DNA from: Brasenia schreberi
Taxonomy: Eukaryota; Streptophyta; Magnoliopsida; Nymphaeales; Cabombaceae
Assembly: GCA_036023115.1 (NCBI GenBank)
Contig: JAYKKT010000076.1
Span: 4,650,001-4,714,000 of the forward strand
Direction of reading: 5' to 3'
Length of the DNA stretch: 64,000 nt
The notes under the pieces were generated by a model that saw only the letters and a list, made by a program, of their open reading frames with translations, was not told the origin of the DNA and searched no databases. The position numbers were made by a program, and so were the translations under genes. Below, one piece after another: positions 12,201 to 24,084 of the stretch. Positions within the stretch are counted from its first letter, which is position 1; every line of letters starts with the position of its first letter.

Positions 12201-12679
12201 TCGGTGCTGAATCCATCGCAGCTAACGAGCGAAAGCGAAAGAAAGTTGGGGAAGGAGAGAGCAAGGAAATCGAGGCTGTCGTCGGAGATGGTCATCCTCT
12301 TGAGCTTAAGCTCCTCGAGGAGTGGACAGGCTTTGGCGAGGAGGATGAGCCAGGGTTGGACATCGGCACCCCAATTGGGAGGGACGAGATTGAAGTCGGA
12401 AAATCGGGGTTTCCCCTTCAAAGTGATACTCCGTACGTTCGGAAACCGCCGGACGACGGCCTCCGGCGACACTGAATAGCAGTTTCCGATGAAAACGTGC
12501 GTCCGGCTCAACCTCTCCGCCTCGTTCCAACCCTTGCAGACAAGCGAGGCTGCGTTTCGACCCTTGTGTGATCGAACGAACCCGAAGATGCGCTTCAGTA
12601 CCTCTTCCGGGAAAGCGAAAGCCCTCAAATCGACGTCCACCTTCTCCCTCTCCGGCATCGTTCTGGGGGATTCCGCCAT
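5504..12679 (-). CDS. TIR1/AFB-family auxin receptor F-box protein (3 exons)
   Basis: Predicted auxin receptor: the F-box LRR subunit of a nuclear SCF ubiquitin ligase that binds auxin together with Aux/IAA proteins and marks them for degradation. Joining 12679-12171, 7456-6964 and 6256-5504 gives 1755 nt (584 aa; TIR1 has 594, AFB2 575). Splices follow GT-AG: intron 1 splits an Arg codon in phase 2 and intron 2 is phase 0 after RRLW. The F-box is at about residues 20-60, followed by leucine-rich repeats ([48 protein letters not shown]). The C-terminus is [15 protein letters not shown], close to AFB2/3. Auxin-pocket equivalents: Arg403 kept (R416), Ser438 kept (S451), Ser462 kept (S475), Leu404 replaced by V417, His78 replaced by R92, as I recall for AFB4/5. 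The subclade (AFB2/3, AFB6 or other) is not settled. The frame has no lesion. Intron 1 is unusually long and full of transposons. Confidence 0.9.
5683..5704 (-). other. degenerate miR393 target position in AFB exon 3
   Basis: In TIR1, AFB2 and AFB3 the codons for (E/S)TMRSLW form the miR393 complementary site. Here the codons for ESMRSLW differ from a perfect complement at about 7 of 22 positions by my count, several of them synonymous. A working site is unlikely. The miR393 sequence was recalled, not looked up. Confidence 0.55.
6257..6963 (-). other. AFB intron 2
   Basis: A 707-base intron with donor GTTTGT and acceptor TCTCAG. No transposon or other gene was recognised inside it. Confidence 0.75.
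6964..7456 (-). CDS. AFB gene exon 2 (LRR region)
   Basis: Begins with the last base of the split Arg codon, followed by [12 protein letters not shown], after the acceptor CTGACAG. It ends in KLRRLW at the donor GTTTGT. It contains [22 protein letters not shown] and LIELGTGSF, all colinear with TIR1/AFB exon 2. Confidence 0.9.
7621..7880. repeat. 132-base tandem duplication in AFB intron 1
   Basis: A segment beginning GAAAGTATTGACCAATATC at 7621 recurs at 7753 with a few substitutions (period 132). A third, much weaker relative may follow near 7960-8070. Confidence 0.75.
9055..9064. repeat. 10-bp TSD, left, of outer Mutator-like element
   Basis: CTATTAACCT is identical to 10916-10925. Confidence 0.65.
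9065..10915. mobile_element. non-autonomous Mutator-like element (outer) in AFB intron 1
   Basis: Bounded by a perfect 10-bp TSD (CTATTAACCT), the size range of Mutator elements. The terminal regions are imperfect inverted repeats rich in GGTACC/GTACCGGTAC words: CTAAGGTG and TACCCAGG near the left end, and GGGTACCCGTACC then CACCTTAG at the right end. It is interrupted by the inner element at 9103-9848. The interior (about 10060-10640) has lower AT content and looks like transcribed sequence with pyrimidine-rich tracts, but I recognise no protein. It has no transposase. The superfamily assignment rests on TSD length. Confidence 0.55.
9103..9848. mobile_element. non-autonomous Mutator-like element (inner), 746 bases
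   Basis: The perfect 10-bp TSD AGTACCCAGG flanks it (9093-9102 and 9849-9858). Short termini are CTATGTCACAC on the left and, read inward, AAGTCACAC on the right. Each end carries GC-rich subterminal repeats: GGGTGCGGGTGTGG at 9114-9140 and CGGTGTCGGTGTCGC at 9779-9800. The middle is AT-rich and non-coding. It interrupts the outer element, so it is younger. Confidence 0.6.
10934..11743. mobile_element. short non-autonomous hAT derivative (MITE-like)
   Basis: The left end CAATGTTATC and right end (read inward) CAGTGTTGTTCG match the termini of the hAT at 1789-5007. Both ends carry GATACGATAC/TATCGTG repeats. The right 150 bases align with 4850-5007, including TTTTTAGTATTAAA. Possible 8-bp TSD: ATGTAAAC before and ATGTAACA after, differing in the last two bases. 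About 810 bases with no coding remnant, so it would rely on transposase from a relative. Confidence 0.7.
12171..12679 (-). CDS. AFB gene exon 1 (F-box and first LRRs)
   Basis: Encodes [13 protein letters not shown], then the F-box with [20 protein letters not shown] and SLVCKGW. It ends in GIASIASYC plus two bases of an Arg codon. The first ATG of the frame is at 12679; an in-frame GTG lies two codons upstream but is not needed. The donor reads AG|GTCGAT, with an uncommon C at +3. The splice site fits the conserved TIR1-family junction. Confidence 0.9.
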
Positions 12680-13600
12680 AACCACCAGTGAGAAGATCAG
12701 TCAAAAGCTTTGACTTTCGAGAACACGTCGTAAAGAGCTTCAGCCTGGAAGCCTACAGTGGAAGCAGAATGACAAGTACAAACTTTTGGGGAAACCCTGA
12801 TAAGTCCAGAAGTTGTCTAAGTTTGGTAGCGAACACCAATCCCCGGCAAGAAGCAATCAGACCGTGACTTTCGCCGAATCAAAGAACGTCAACATGCATA
12901 TGTGAAAACTCGGATTCAGCTCACGGTAGGTGTATGCCTAACAGACACGCACATAGAGTGATAGAGAGGGAAAGAAGTATGAACACCTAAGATTTCCGTT
13001 CTGACAACGGGATTTCTCGAATCTCTCTCTCCCGAACGGGCTACTGCAAAATGACGAGAACTAGAGAGACAGACATGGTTAACTTACTGACATTGTATTA
13101 TGAACACAATTTACCACTGAAATCTGAACAAATGAAAGAAGACAGTAACTCGTAGCCCTCTGTGCGCATATTTCGTAACAGACGCGAAGTAAAATAATGA
13201 GAGAGAGAGAAAGAGAGAGCAAGTTGCCTATTTGCAATGCATGTGGCCGTTCGGGCTGACAAATCACAATATTCAGAAATTGCGAAGTCTTTGAGGTCGG
13301 GAACTGCAGACACACATAGAGAGATGGGCAATAAATGCTGTCAGGTATCGTGACAGCATCATATTTGCGGGGCCTACTTCAAGGCAGTGGCGCACTGACA
13401 GAGCTGTATGCCGACGTTGTCCCTCGGTTGCGAGGTGATGTTTGGTGTACTACTTTTCTTTGGTTTTATTTTGTAGTAACCACTAACCAAAGGAGAGGCA
13501 ACCACAGCATTATAACTGGTAGGGCGCTCTTGTCGCCCTTTCTCCTCGTGGGGAGTCGGCTTTCAGTCAGGGTGCATCGGTGTAAGCGTTAAGCTTGGGC
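12680..13600 (-). promoter_or_regulatory. AFB upstream region / presumed 5' UTR and promoter
   Basis: Sequence directly upstream of the AFB start. On the gene strand it carries pyrimidine-rich CT tracts (13191-13222 and around 12960-13060), common in plant 5' leaders, and one TGTCTC auxin-response-like hexamer near 13066. No TATA box could be fixed. Short open frames here look accidental. Confidence 0.35.
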
Positions 13601-13923
13601 CCTTCCTTTGTAAGAAAAATGATAGAAGGAGATGCAGCCAAAGCCTTAAGCTCTCCGGTAAGGCTCTCTGATGCCAACTTGCGGGTACCGAATTGATTAT
13701 GCAGACGTACATGCGCATGTGCCTCCGCCCACTCAGTTTACGCCTTTCCTTGTGGGAAACCCTAAATAAATAAATAATTGTAGGTCCGGGTATGAACTAT
13801 TGAAACAAGTAAATGTAGTTATCAAGGGTGCTTTAAATGTCAAGGGTGCTTTTGAATAAGCTTTCCCTCTCGATTTTTTTACCTTACAATTGAGAATAGA
13901 GAAGCTTTACCATTCAGCTAATT
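13601..13923. other. intergenic, nothing recognised
   Basis: No gene, repeat family or regulatory motif was recognised between the AFB upstream region and the PMD-bearing element. Confidence 0.3.
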
Positions 13924-14479
13924 GAGGGATTAATATATGCACTATCTACATACTCTTAATTTAAAAATACTGAAACTACTCTTACGACAATTTTTCTTTC
14001 TTTTTTACACCTAATTTCATTATTTCTTCTTTTTACTCTAATGGTCGTCATTTCTCTCATTTGGAACTATTGTTGTTTTGCTGTCAAAAAAATTCACGAT
14101 TAGGTTCTTATGAACCTCACCAGAGATTTAAGAAACAAAAAAGAAAAAGCAAAAAAATGAAAAAATGAAAAAAGTGACTGATGTGGTTAATTTTTGGATT
14201 TTTTAAGATTTTATGAGTTTGGTTCTTAGAAATATTTTTGTAGGTATGTGTTTTTTTTATGTGTTTTTTCATTTTATTGATGTTTCATGGTTTTGGGTGG
14301 AAAACTCACCCGTCGTATTTTTTATTTGAAATATGGTAATGACATATCTCTTTTCGAGGAGAGACATGGACTAGGCGTATCTCTCCTTTGAGAGAGATGT
14401 TTATCTCTTGTCAAGAAGAGATGCACATGGTCACCATCTCTCCTCGGACAAAGATTTGCCTAAGTCACATTTCTCATGT

Positions 14480-14486
<7 letters not shown>

Positions 14487-14530
<44 letters not shown>
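14487..14530. repeat. (AT)n microsatellite
   Basis: About 22 uninterrupted AT units. Confidence 0.95.
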
Positions 14531-14532
<2 letters not shown>

Positions 14533-16049
14533 TTGGAACCTTATATTTCTTTATGTATTATAGAATGTCAAACAACTTAAGCAAAAACACTTATATTTCT
14601 TTAAAGAGTTGTGATCCTTTTTTAAATATTGACTTCCCTAGCTCTTGTGTGGGCTTTTCTTTGAGTAGAAAATTTTGAGACAATTAGACTTTGAACCAAA
14701 ATATGAGATGGTGATACCATGTTTTATGGGAATCATTGTAAGTATTTAGGTGAATGTTATTAGAGATAAAAAAAATTGTGGGTATTAAGTTATTGACATA
14801 CTTTTGAGACTGGGAATGAGTAGTGGCATAAAGCTCATAGAGAATGCTTGAACAAAGTGGCATGTAAGCGTGACATATATTCACAATTTTTTATAAATGA
14901 TGGTAGTGAGGATGAACCTTGTCCAAGTGATTATTAGATGTTCATGCAAGACATGGGTTTGGTTATCGCTACTCGATGAAACATAGCATTGGTATTTCTT
15001 TCTATGAGAGGGTCAATGATATTTCTACCGTTAGTGACAAACGCTGAACAATCATGTATACGAGATGTATAGTACATGTGTTATCATTATATTGCATAAC
15101 ATTTTCTAGCAATAGTCACACTATCTTTAAATGTGATTATGTTATTTAGGCATTCAGTTTATCATACTTCCGGTTAATCTTCTCTTCTACTCTTATTTTT
15201 TTGCAGATTCACATGGCTGATAGCTCTATGAAATCTCCTATCTTTTCATCTTGGCAATGATACTGACATGAAAGCATTGAGAATTGAAATCAACTATTTC
15301 ATGAATGTATTGACATGTATGTATAAATGAGAGGATGACGAGCTAATATTGTACATGACATTGAGGGCAGGGATTTGATGTTATTTGTATTTTATAAATG
15401 TAATTATTTTTCAATTAAAATAAAAGTATTATTTGATAACAATTATGTATATTAAGAGCAAGGAGCGACGAACAAAAATGACATTCATTACAAATATTAT
15501 TTACATATACATATAATGAATAATGTAAAAGAACATCCAAAATAAAAGTTGTAAACCTCATATATAATATATCGTCCCAATGCATGGATCATCCGCAACA
15601 TTGAGCTCACACATCCTCAATAACGTCCTCATATATAGTCAATCAATCTACTCATTGGTAACATTATTCATATATCTCTCATAACTCAATAATGTAGGAT
15701 CACCCGATAATAACCGTGGCACGCACTCTAAATGTCTAAAGATGATCCTAGTGTGTATTACGGTAAGACACTAGTATAAGAAGTAATTACAAAAAAAGTT
15801 AGTATTATAATAAAATCAAAACAAAGTTAAAGACCACACTAACATATGCAATTATTTATTTACCTATATGAAGAATGATGTATCATGTTGCCTAGTTAGA
15901 TTTGAATGAGTAAAATATAACTAACTACTAGAATCTCTAAAAATAAATCGATGTGTTCGAAGAATGTACCTCCGCATACTGTAGGGAAATCAAAGTGATC
16001 AAACTCAAAACAATTTGAGCATTGTGCCTTCCAAATAGCATTGTGTGGC

Positions 16050-17181
16050 TCGTACCATACCTTATACATATTGGAGTTTGTAGGTATATTTGTAATGAAG
16101 GACCTTATCGATGCAATTGAGATGCCTTGATGATGACTGAATTATTGAAATACATGATCTGACATATACGATTCCATAATATCTATTCACCAAATGCATA
16201 TGTGGTATCTAGACAATTTATATGCATTATCATCCAAGTACTTTGCATAACTATATGTCTACAAGTCAATTTGCATTGTAAAAAATAAAAGATAATAATA
16301 TATAACATCATAAATTATGTTTAATATAAAAATAAAAAATATAGTGATAATTTTATAAATTACTTAGTATGTCGTCATCAAATCTAATTGCTTACGGTAC
16401 TTAATAAGCTGATAAATAGGGGATTTCTTGTGATAGACATTATGGTCGTAGGTTAACTATGAAGACTAGAAAATACTTATAAATCCATGCTTATAATTAA
16501 AACATATAACTTAGTTGATAAATTATGAAAAAATAACCATATAAAGATATTATAGCAAACAACAATGGTATAAATTCTTACTTAGAGTAAAGAAGTATGT
16601 CTATTAAGTTGTTATACTTTCATTCAGGATGACTTTCCTAACTGTCTATATAAGTAGACTAATGTTGACGCACCCCAAGCATTAATATCGACTTTTCAAA
16701 CATCAAGTATTAATAGATGCATGATCATTAGTAATACTTTGTCTTTAGACTAATCCTGATATAATGTACAACCTAGCTTATACAATAAATATAATAAAAC
16801 CTTATTTTTGTTGATGACTCTCCTTCTCAAAAAATTACTTCAGAGCACTTCAAACTTAATAACTCTAGACCTAATTTCTAACACTATTTTATCGATGCTG
16901 ATCCCCAACATTTCACCCAAAATGTCTTCCTTACTTCTAGCTACTATCTCTTGCATCAAAGCAATATGACTCTCCATTGAAAAACCAGGTATCTCATGGA
17001 CTTCATGAAATGTGACAATTATCTCACCTCATGACATATAAAAGTTGTTTTTATCTGGTTGTAAATGCTTGATAAAAGTAATCAACAACACATGATCTAT
17101 AACTTCATACAATAGACCTTTTTGTCCAATCAAGTCACTCATATTTGCAATCTCAATCCATTTACCGAGCCTCACATCCAT
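16050..17181 (-). pseudogene. plant mobile domain (PMD / MAIN-like) protein remnant
   Basis: From the ATG at 17181 the minus strand reads MDVRLGKWIEIANM, IDHVLLITFIKHLQP, then GEIIVTFHEVHEIPGFS and AWGASTLVYLYRQLGKSS (about 16627-16680). These follow the PMD pattern (ALI..ERWRPETHTF, GE.TITL.DV...GLP, then YAWG...LAYLYREL). A KYRKQLDLM piece near 16390 and a DIMESYMSDHVFQ piece near 16180 fit the domain's C-terminal half. Stops and frameshifts interrupt it (a TGA falls before GEIIVTF). PMD proteins such as MAIN act in transcriptional silencing; transposon-borne copies have unknown roles. Confidence 0.65.
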
Positions 17182-18113
17182 TCTTTTCACTAAACACACT
17201 GCCAAAAATATACCTTGTGTGGGCTGTTATCAATTTTCTTAATGTCTGTATATTTATATTTATATAGTCAGTAGTCAGTTAATAGTGAATATTGAAATTA
17301 ATCATACACTAAAGTTAGAAATTACATATTCTTCTCGGATCTTATAAGCAATGTGACCTTCAAAGCTAGGGAGTAATCCTAGCATATTTGGGAATCCCTT
17401 ATCCTCACTCTTTGAAGTATCAATCTAAGTCCCTAAGGTATCTATATACTCCTCATAACGTGAAGGCTTGACTTCAAGAACATTCATATCTACCAAAATA
17501 CCATCTTCTCTTTATTGTTGTCTATGAGGTTATCCTCTGTGTGATATGATGGTATTTCTTTTAGATGAAACAATGATATTAAACCCTTCTATTCGTATTC
17601 TATGAGATATCTATATATAAAAAAATCACTTAATCAAATAAGAGTTGCTTGAAACAAAAGAGACGTGCACTATGCATGTTTCTCACTTAGGGGAGACGCA
17701 CGTGGTGTGTATCTCAAAGCGGATACTCGATAGTTTTTTCTTATAAGAATCTAGTAAAAAACAATAAAAACCATAAAAAAAGCAAATTAAACCAAATCAA
17801 TGAATCTCTCTTCGAATCGGCCTCCTATTTCTTCTTTTTCTCTTTCTCTTCTTCTTTCTTTCTATTTCTTCTTCTTCCTTTTTCGATGGATTTTGATGAG
17901 TTTTGATCGAGCAATGGGTGACTTAAGTAGGTCGAAGAATGAAGATCAAATGAAAAAGAGAGTCACAGATGACGGTTCGTACTAAAGGAGAGAGAGGGTG
18001 CATATGAAAAAGAATACTTTGGTAATTGCTACAAGGAGTATTTTAGGAAATATGGGGAAATGGAGTGTGTGGATAGTAAAAAGGGTATGTGCATGTCAAT
18101 CATGTTAATTCTC

Positions 18114-20357
18114 TAGGTTGTGAATGAGCATTATCTTCATTTCTTTCTCAAATATACTTTGGTGATTTCGTACCCAACTATCATCTCATCTTAAGAGGTT
18201 CGAAAATCCATGCCAGCTCTTGCTAAAAAACAAATACTTTTTCATGAGCATAAGAAAGAAAAAATTACTCAAACCACTATATTATAGTTGAGATGAGGTG
18301 TAACGAGACAATTTATTGGTAACATTCATAGTTTTTGTGGTTCAATTTGGTTTTGTTCTAGTATCACGACACAAATTAATATAATCGGTTCTCAATTTTT
18401 TGGAAAACCAAACTAGACCATTTAAACCATAGATGGAACCAAGTCAAACTATTTGTTCTTCAAATTACAGTTTTGTATATATTTTATATTAACAGGAAGA
18501 TAACGTAAACATGTAATGGTTTATTGTATAACAAATAATCAATATGAAGCAACATCATATCCAAATTATTTTATGATAGACAAAACATGTAGATAAGAAT
18601 ACCATAATAAGATGCGAGGAGGGAGGTGGATATTGAAAAGAAACGTGCAAGTTTTTTATAGTTTGTTAAAAAATGATTGAAACCTAGGGTCCATATCTTA
18701 TCAAGATTTATATGTATATCCAGTTATGTAAATAAATTATATATAACATGGTTAGACAAAATTCAACCTTGATGGGTTGTGACATATTTTTCTTGTTAAA
18801 ACTTCAACTAAACCACACCATTTAACATTTGAAACCAAACCTAGCCACTGGTTTGGTTTGATTTCATTAGTTCCTGAAATACTCCTGTGAGATGGTAAGC
18901 CAAGGTGAGTTGCTTAGCTTACGAACTGTGTCTCAAGTTGCTGGTATACAAGGTAGATATTGATAAAAGTTATGTGCATAGTAGATTATGGGATAGACTA
19001 TGGTGAGAGAGTTCAATCTTCATGAAGAGTTAATACTTGTAGCTCAACTCATTCAACTTGTCAACTAAATGAGGCATGTCATGAGCTCAACTCCTGGTAT
19101 CGCAAGATGATGAGAGAGAGGACCAACCTTTGTTTGTGTATATGCTCAGTGTAGCTCATGTGATATGTCAACATTACATTTTCTAGTTATTTTTCTAATG
19201 AAAATTATTATTTCTTGTGTCTATCTACCCCATGCAAATTGACAATCATAAATGCTATTTATACACCTCCTTTTATTAAACATATACTTTTCCTCCCTAA
19301 AATACCCTTTTCCATATTTTTTTCTCTTCCCACTCTTTGAGCATATTCGCATTGTCACTTTCCTCTTCACATTATTGAAGAAATAGTCTAGCAACCTAGC
19401 ATTGAGCTCTCCATTTCTCTCACTCTCTTTCTCTTAAATTTTTGGTCTCTTCTTGTCAACCTCTCTCAATTTACCTCTTGTCTCTTTGTTGACCTTTATC
19501 TTGCGCTCCCTCTCGACCTCTCAATCTGCCTCTTGTCTCTTTGTTTTCATTTTGGATTGCCAACAGAAAAGGCGATGGCAGTTTTTTGAGGAGAAAGGAC
19601 AATCATGGAGTCTAGTCCTTCTCCATGTTCTTGGTTGGCCAAAAACGCCACTAGAAACTGCTAATTTTGGCCCAAAATGGATGGTTTGAGTAGGGTGTTC
19701 ATATCCTCCTTTGTTGTGTCGTGTCAAGCCATATCAAATATTATAGTGTCTTGGTCATGCATCCTAGGGGTGACATGGTTCAGATCTAGCTTAGTTTAGG
19801 ATGGATTAGGTATGTTATAATAGAAACAGAATATGAATCTTTAATTGGATCCTAACAAACCCAAACAGATCCAATTTGAATTTTTTAGCCATTTTAAGAT
19901 AGATTGAAGTCTGATTTAGACTCAACTTGACCCACTGAGTCCAAAATCAAATATAGAATATTAATGTTATATTTTTATCATAGTTTAGAGATTAAATCAA
20001 GGTGATTTAAAGGGATAAGCATTGTAGGATTTATATATGTATAGAAGCGATGGGTAGGTCGATGTGTTCCCTTCTTACATAGATGGTAAAGATAGTTTTG
20101 ATTTATTTTAAATGATGCATATGATTATGAAATATCTTGTAAATGCCTTGAAATGATTATTGGTTTGCTTTATATTGGGAAATTGTTTTATTATTTGCAT
20201 TGATGCATTGCATGAGTGTACTTGAGTGCGAGTGAACATTATCGGATATAAATCCACTCTCTTTGTAGTGGTATGAGACGTTGTTGAATAGTGGATGATC
20301 GCATCTCGTAGTGCTAACTCATGAGTTTCAATGTGTGAGAGAAACTGACATGGAGTC
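18114..20357. other. intergenic, AT-rich, no gene recognised
   Basis: Scattered GGTTTGGTTT and inverted AAACCAAAC words at 18340-18860 hint at an old small transposon, but no boundaries can be set. Nothing coding was seen. Confidence 0.3.
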
Positions 20358-20414
20358 ATGGTCTATAATCTCACCTGTTGGGATGTGTTGTATCATTGGG
20401 ATGAGAGAGTTGTG

Positions 20415-21300
20415 GATTCTCAAATGGGGGAAGCATCCTATATCTTGGGTATAAAGATTTCTCAAGATAAAGAATATAAACATCTATACCTAAGTCAGGA
20501 GATATATATTGATTATATCCTCAAGATGTTTAAAATGGATGAATGCAAGTTTGTATCTACACCCGTTACGAAAGGGGTTAAATTAAGTAAGGCAGATCGT
20601 CACGGTGAAGGAGACGATAAACCTAATGTTCCTTATACACAAGTTGTTGGTAGCTTGATGTATGCTATGTTATAAATAAGACCTAATATCAACTTCACTA
20701 TTAGTCTTCTAAGTAGATATCAAAGCAATCCTAGTTGATAGCATTGGATAGTTGTGAAAAGGATTTTAAGATATCTTAAAGGAACAAAAAGCTTGAAATT
20801 ATGTTTTCAAGAAGATGAACTAAGAGTGGTAGGATACTTAGATGCTGACTTTGATGGGAGCAAAGATTACAACAAATCAACCTCGAGACAAATATTCTTA
20901 TTAAGAGGTGGAGCTGTTTCTTTGACATGTAAAAAATAGGGTTGTGTAGTGTTGCATACGCAGGAGGCTGAGTATATGACTTGTTGTATGGCTGCAACTA
21001 GTATCGTTTGAATAAGCCGCTTCATATGTGATATGAAGCTAGACATAGCCAACGAGCCATTTATCATTTATTGTAACAATAATATAGTAATTACTCTAAT
21101 AAAGAGCGGAACTGACAACTCCAAAAGCAAGCATATAATAGTTAAATATTACTATGTTCATGATATGGTCACAAGAAAGGAAATATCCATCTCATTATGC
21201 CAATTGATGATATGTCGGCAAACTCCTTGTCTAAAGGCATAACAGAGGATGTTTTCTCAAAGCGTGTTACAAACATGAGTTTGAGATATATTTGAATGTT
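20415..21300 (+). mobile_element. Ty1/copia pol fragment (RT end and RNase H)
   Basis: The plus strand encodes ASYILGIKISQDK and YLSQEIYIDYILKMFKM, then a PYTQVVGSLMYAML piece, ILRYLKGTKSLKL and GYLDADFDGSKDYNKSTS, then the degraded RNase H end KSKHIIVKYYYVHDMV. This is the order of the copia RT-RNase H region. It lacks gag, protease, integrase and most of RT, and has several stops. No LTR was recognised beside it. Confidence 0.85.
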
Positions 21301-21984
21301 GTAAAAGTAAGAAACCACACAATGGATAATGATTATAATAAAAAAATGACATGACTAGGAAAACCCTACAAAAGTATGAGGTAAAACTAGTTTATTAAAC
21401 TACTTGGTTTGAATGGCAAAGTGAGAAATGTAAAGATAAGAGGATGACCATTATCGGTGTCTTCATCCACGAAAAATGGCTAGGCTGATCATCTAATCGC
21501 TTTTCGTAGGATAGTTACAACAACTCAAAGATGAGGGCTCTCAACGAAAAGCCCACCTAGGGAATCCAAGAGCAGCGCATTGAACTAAACATAGAAAAAT
21601 TCAAAGCAAAAATCCTCCATATGTAGGAAATCGGAAAACTTACCTTCTCTCATATTCTCTTTTGCTCCCTTCTATTCTTCGTCTCCAAATATAGAGGTCA
21701 TCCGCTGCGTGGACAGAGATCGGTCGAGCGATGCTGGTCTGGCAAGAGCTGCTGCAGAAATCCGGTGAAACTGGTGAACGGACTCGATCAGGAAACTCAT
21801 CCATGACATCCAAATAGCGTGAAGGGTTGAGGCGATTACACATCTATTGTGTGCCGGTGAAACCATAATATTCGCTAGAGCATGTAAGATTCAAGATGTC
21901 CAACCATGGATTGGGGTTAAGGCAATTAAGAACAGTTGGGGTTACCGACTTTTGTGGGTCGATCAAAGAAACAAGTATTAAACT
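21301..21984. other. unrecognised sequence between Copia and L1 fragments
   Basis: No convincing gene or repeat boundary was found. Part of it may belong to the upstream portion of the following LINE. Confidence 0.25.
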
Positions 21985-23545
21985 TTATACAGGACCGAGT
22001 GTGGATGAAACTAAAAGGATGAAAATGAGAGAGTACTCGATGCCGGGAAGAGACATGATAAAATCAATAGCATAAGGTAGTAATCCCTTCGTATATAATG
22101 GCATGCTTCCAAGTGCTGATAACTGTGATATGCTATCGAATTGAAACGTCAATTTTGGTGGGAAAGCAAGAGTGGGGAGGGACAGGTTCATTGGGTTAGA
22201 TGGTCAAAGTTATGTTTTAGCAAGTTTGGGGAGGGCCTGGCTTTTGTAGCTTCTATACTTTCAATAGAGAGATATTATTGTTAAAGCAACTGTGGCGAGT
22301 CACTAAACGGCCCAACTCCCTAGCAGTGAAGACGCTTTGCACAAGATATTTACATGGAATACAAGAGAGATCCCTGGTGAGTGGAGGCTACGGGAAAATC
22401 GGATGTGTGGCAAGAATTTGGATAGATGGTTGGATTCTAACATAGCATGGATTTAAGCCATGCATAATGCTAGAAGAAAATGCGATAGTAGCAGAATTAA
22501 TGAGTGCCGAAACTCGAAGATGGAAAACAACTCTGATAAATTTCATATTCTTGCCTCTTGAAAGCCATTAGGTTCTCAGCATCTCGGTTCCGATGAGGCA
22601 CACGCAAGATGAGTTCATCTGGGCACTTACAAGAGATGGTGTCTACTTTATCGAAACAACTTATCACATGATAAAACACATGGAGTCCACTCAACTAGTG
22701 TTAAATGAGAGGGACAGAAACCTATGGAAATGGATGTGGAAGGTCACTACTTTCAGTGGCGACTAATGATGAAGGCCCTTCCTATTAAAACAAATCTGGT
22801 AAAGATCATAAGTATTCCATGTCTTGCACTATGCCCTTGATGAAGTGAAGATAAAGAGATGGCAGATCATATTTTCCATGAATGCAGCTGGGCACAACGA
22901 GATGAATACTAGAGACAAAAGAACCGATTTTCAAAAAGCTTACCGATCTCTTTGAAAAGGCGCCCAATGAGGTAACATGGCTTGTCGCTAGCTGCGAATC
23001 AACTATGTTTCAAAAACAAGTGCTTTACCCTTGAAAATATTATTAACAAAGCAACCAAGCTCTAACGATAATTTAGAAAAACAGTGTAACTTCAATACAT
23101 GGGGTAAGGCCGGGTTATTAGAAGACAAACAGAACAAAGTAAGGGATCTGATATGTGTGGAGAAAGCCAGCAGAAAGTTGGCATAAATAGAATGTGGATG
23201 CCTGTTTTGTTCACAGGGGGTATATGTGGTTTGTGTGCGAGACCACTCGGGATTGATGATTAAGGGGGCAACCTGGATCATACAATTAAGCATGGAGGAG
23301 CCTTGATTTGGAGAAGTGTTGGAACTTTGGTATCGTTTACTAGATATGGAACTCGCCAAGATTATTTCTGTATCAGGCCCTCAGCACAAAGAAAACAGAT
23401 TTCGGGAGCTTAGTGGAGGATTGAAGAGCCCTTACAGCAAACTTCAACACTATCAAGTATCTCAATTACAAGACCAAATACGGGACAGACTAATTGTGCT
23501 CCTAATGAGGATGCTAGAAATTGATTCCATGTAATGTAATTGGCT
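21985..23545 (+). mobile_element. L1-type LINE, 3' portion (post-RT region and RNase H)
   Basis: The decayed plus strand shows the zf-RVT region of plant L1 elements: a FWWGKQEWGG-like stretch near 22150, GGPGFCSFYTFNREIL near 22230, KIGCVARIWIDGWI near 22400, then DEFIWALTRDGVYF near 22610. Further on, VYVVCVRDHSGLMIKGA (about 23220-23270) and MELAKIISVSGPQ (about 23350) match the C-terminal RNase H of these elements. Frames are broken throughout. This is a different LINE clade from the RTE copies. Confidence 0.65.
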
Positions 23546-24003
23546 GGTAATGTACTCTTAAGAAAAAAACTACTAAATATGATATGACAGCAAGTTACTA
23601 CTTATATGGGAGAAGATCATGTACCATGGCATCAAAGATTCGATGTAGTAGTCGACCATAGCTAGTGTGGGAAAGGCTTGGTTATTGTTGTAACATCCAA
23701 TTGCAAGCACTTTTCTCTTGATGTTTTTATGATTTCCACCCGTACCTCAATTTCCTTTCCCCGCCATATTATCCCTCCACTCATGGATTTTCTCCTTCCC
23801 CATCCACCCGTGGATTTTCAATGGTGTAGATTGAATTAAAAATATTATTGTACTTTTGTCTTTGTATTTAATGTATTATGTGAATTAGATGTAAATGCAA
23901 AGTAATTCAAATTTCTATCGTTAATCTCAAAGATCGAACAATAGTATGTTGTGTAAGATTCTGTACTAAATGACATTATGCATCTAAGACTCTCTCCTTC
24001 TCT

Positions 24004-24084
<81 letters not shown>

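Larger units (their letters stand above)
13924..18113 (-). mobile_element. putative Mutator-like element with long TIRs carrying a plant mobile domain gene
   Basis: The left 13930-14130 and the right 17890-18110 (inverted) align imperfectly. On the left CACTATCTACATACTC is followed by AAAATACT and ACTACTCTTACGACAAT; the inverted right end has ACTATCCACACACTCC, AAAATACT and CTCCTTGTAGCAATT in the same order. Between them lies a minus-strand PMD pseudogene. PMD genes are commonly carried by plant Mutator-like and some LTR elements. No TSD could be found and the edges are approximate. An AT microsatellite lies at 14487-14530. Confidence 0.5.

Noticed and set aside
12680..12685. Two extra codons (GTG start) on the AFB frame
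   Set aside because: Plant nuclear genes start at ATG. The ATG at 12679 gives MAESP and needs no non-standard start.
12186..12713. Open frames on the plus strand opposite AFB exon 1
   Set aside because: They are antisense shadows of the conserved F-box exon.
13335..13592. 85-codon plus-strand frame upstream of AFB
   Set aside because: It has no recognisable motif and lies in the presumed promoter region, so it is likely accidental.
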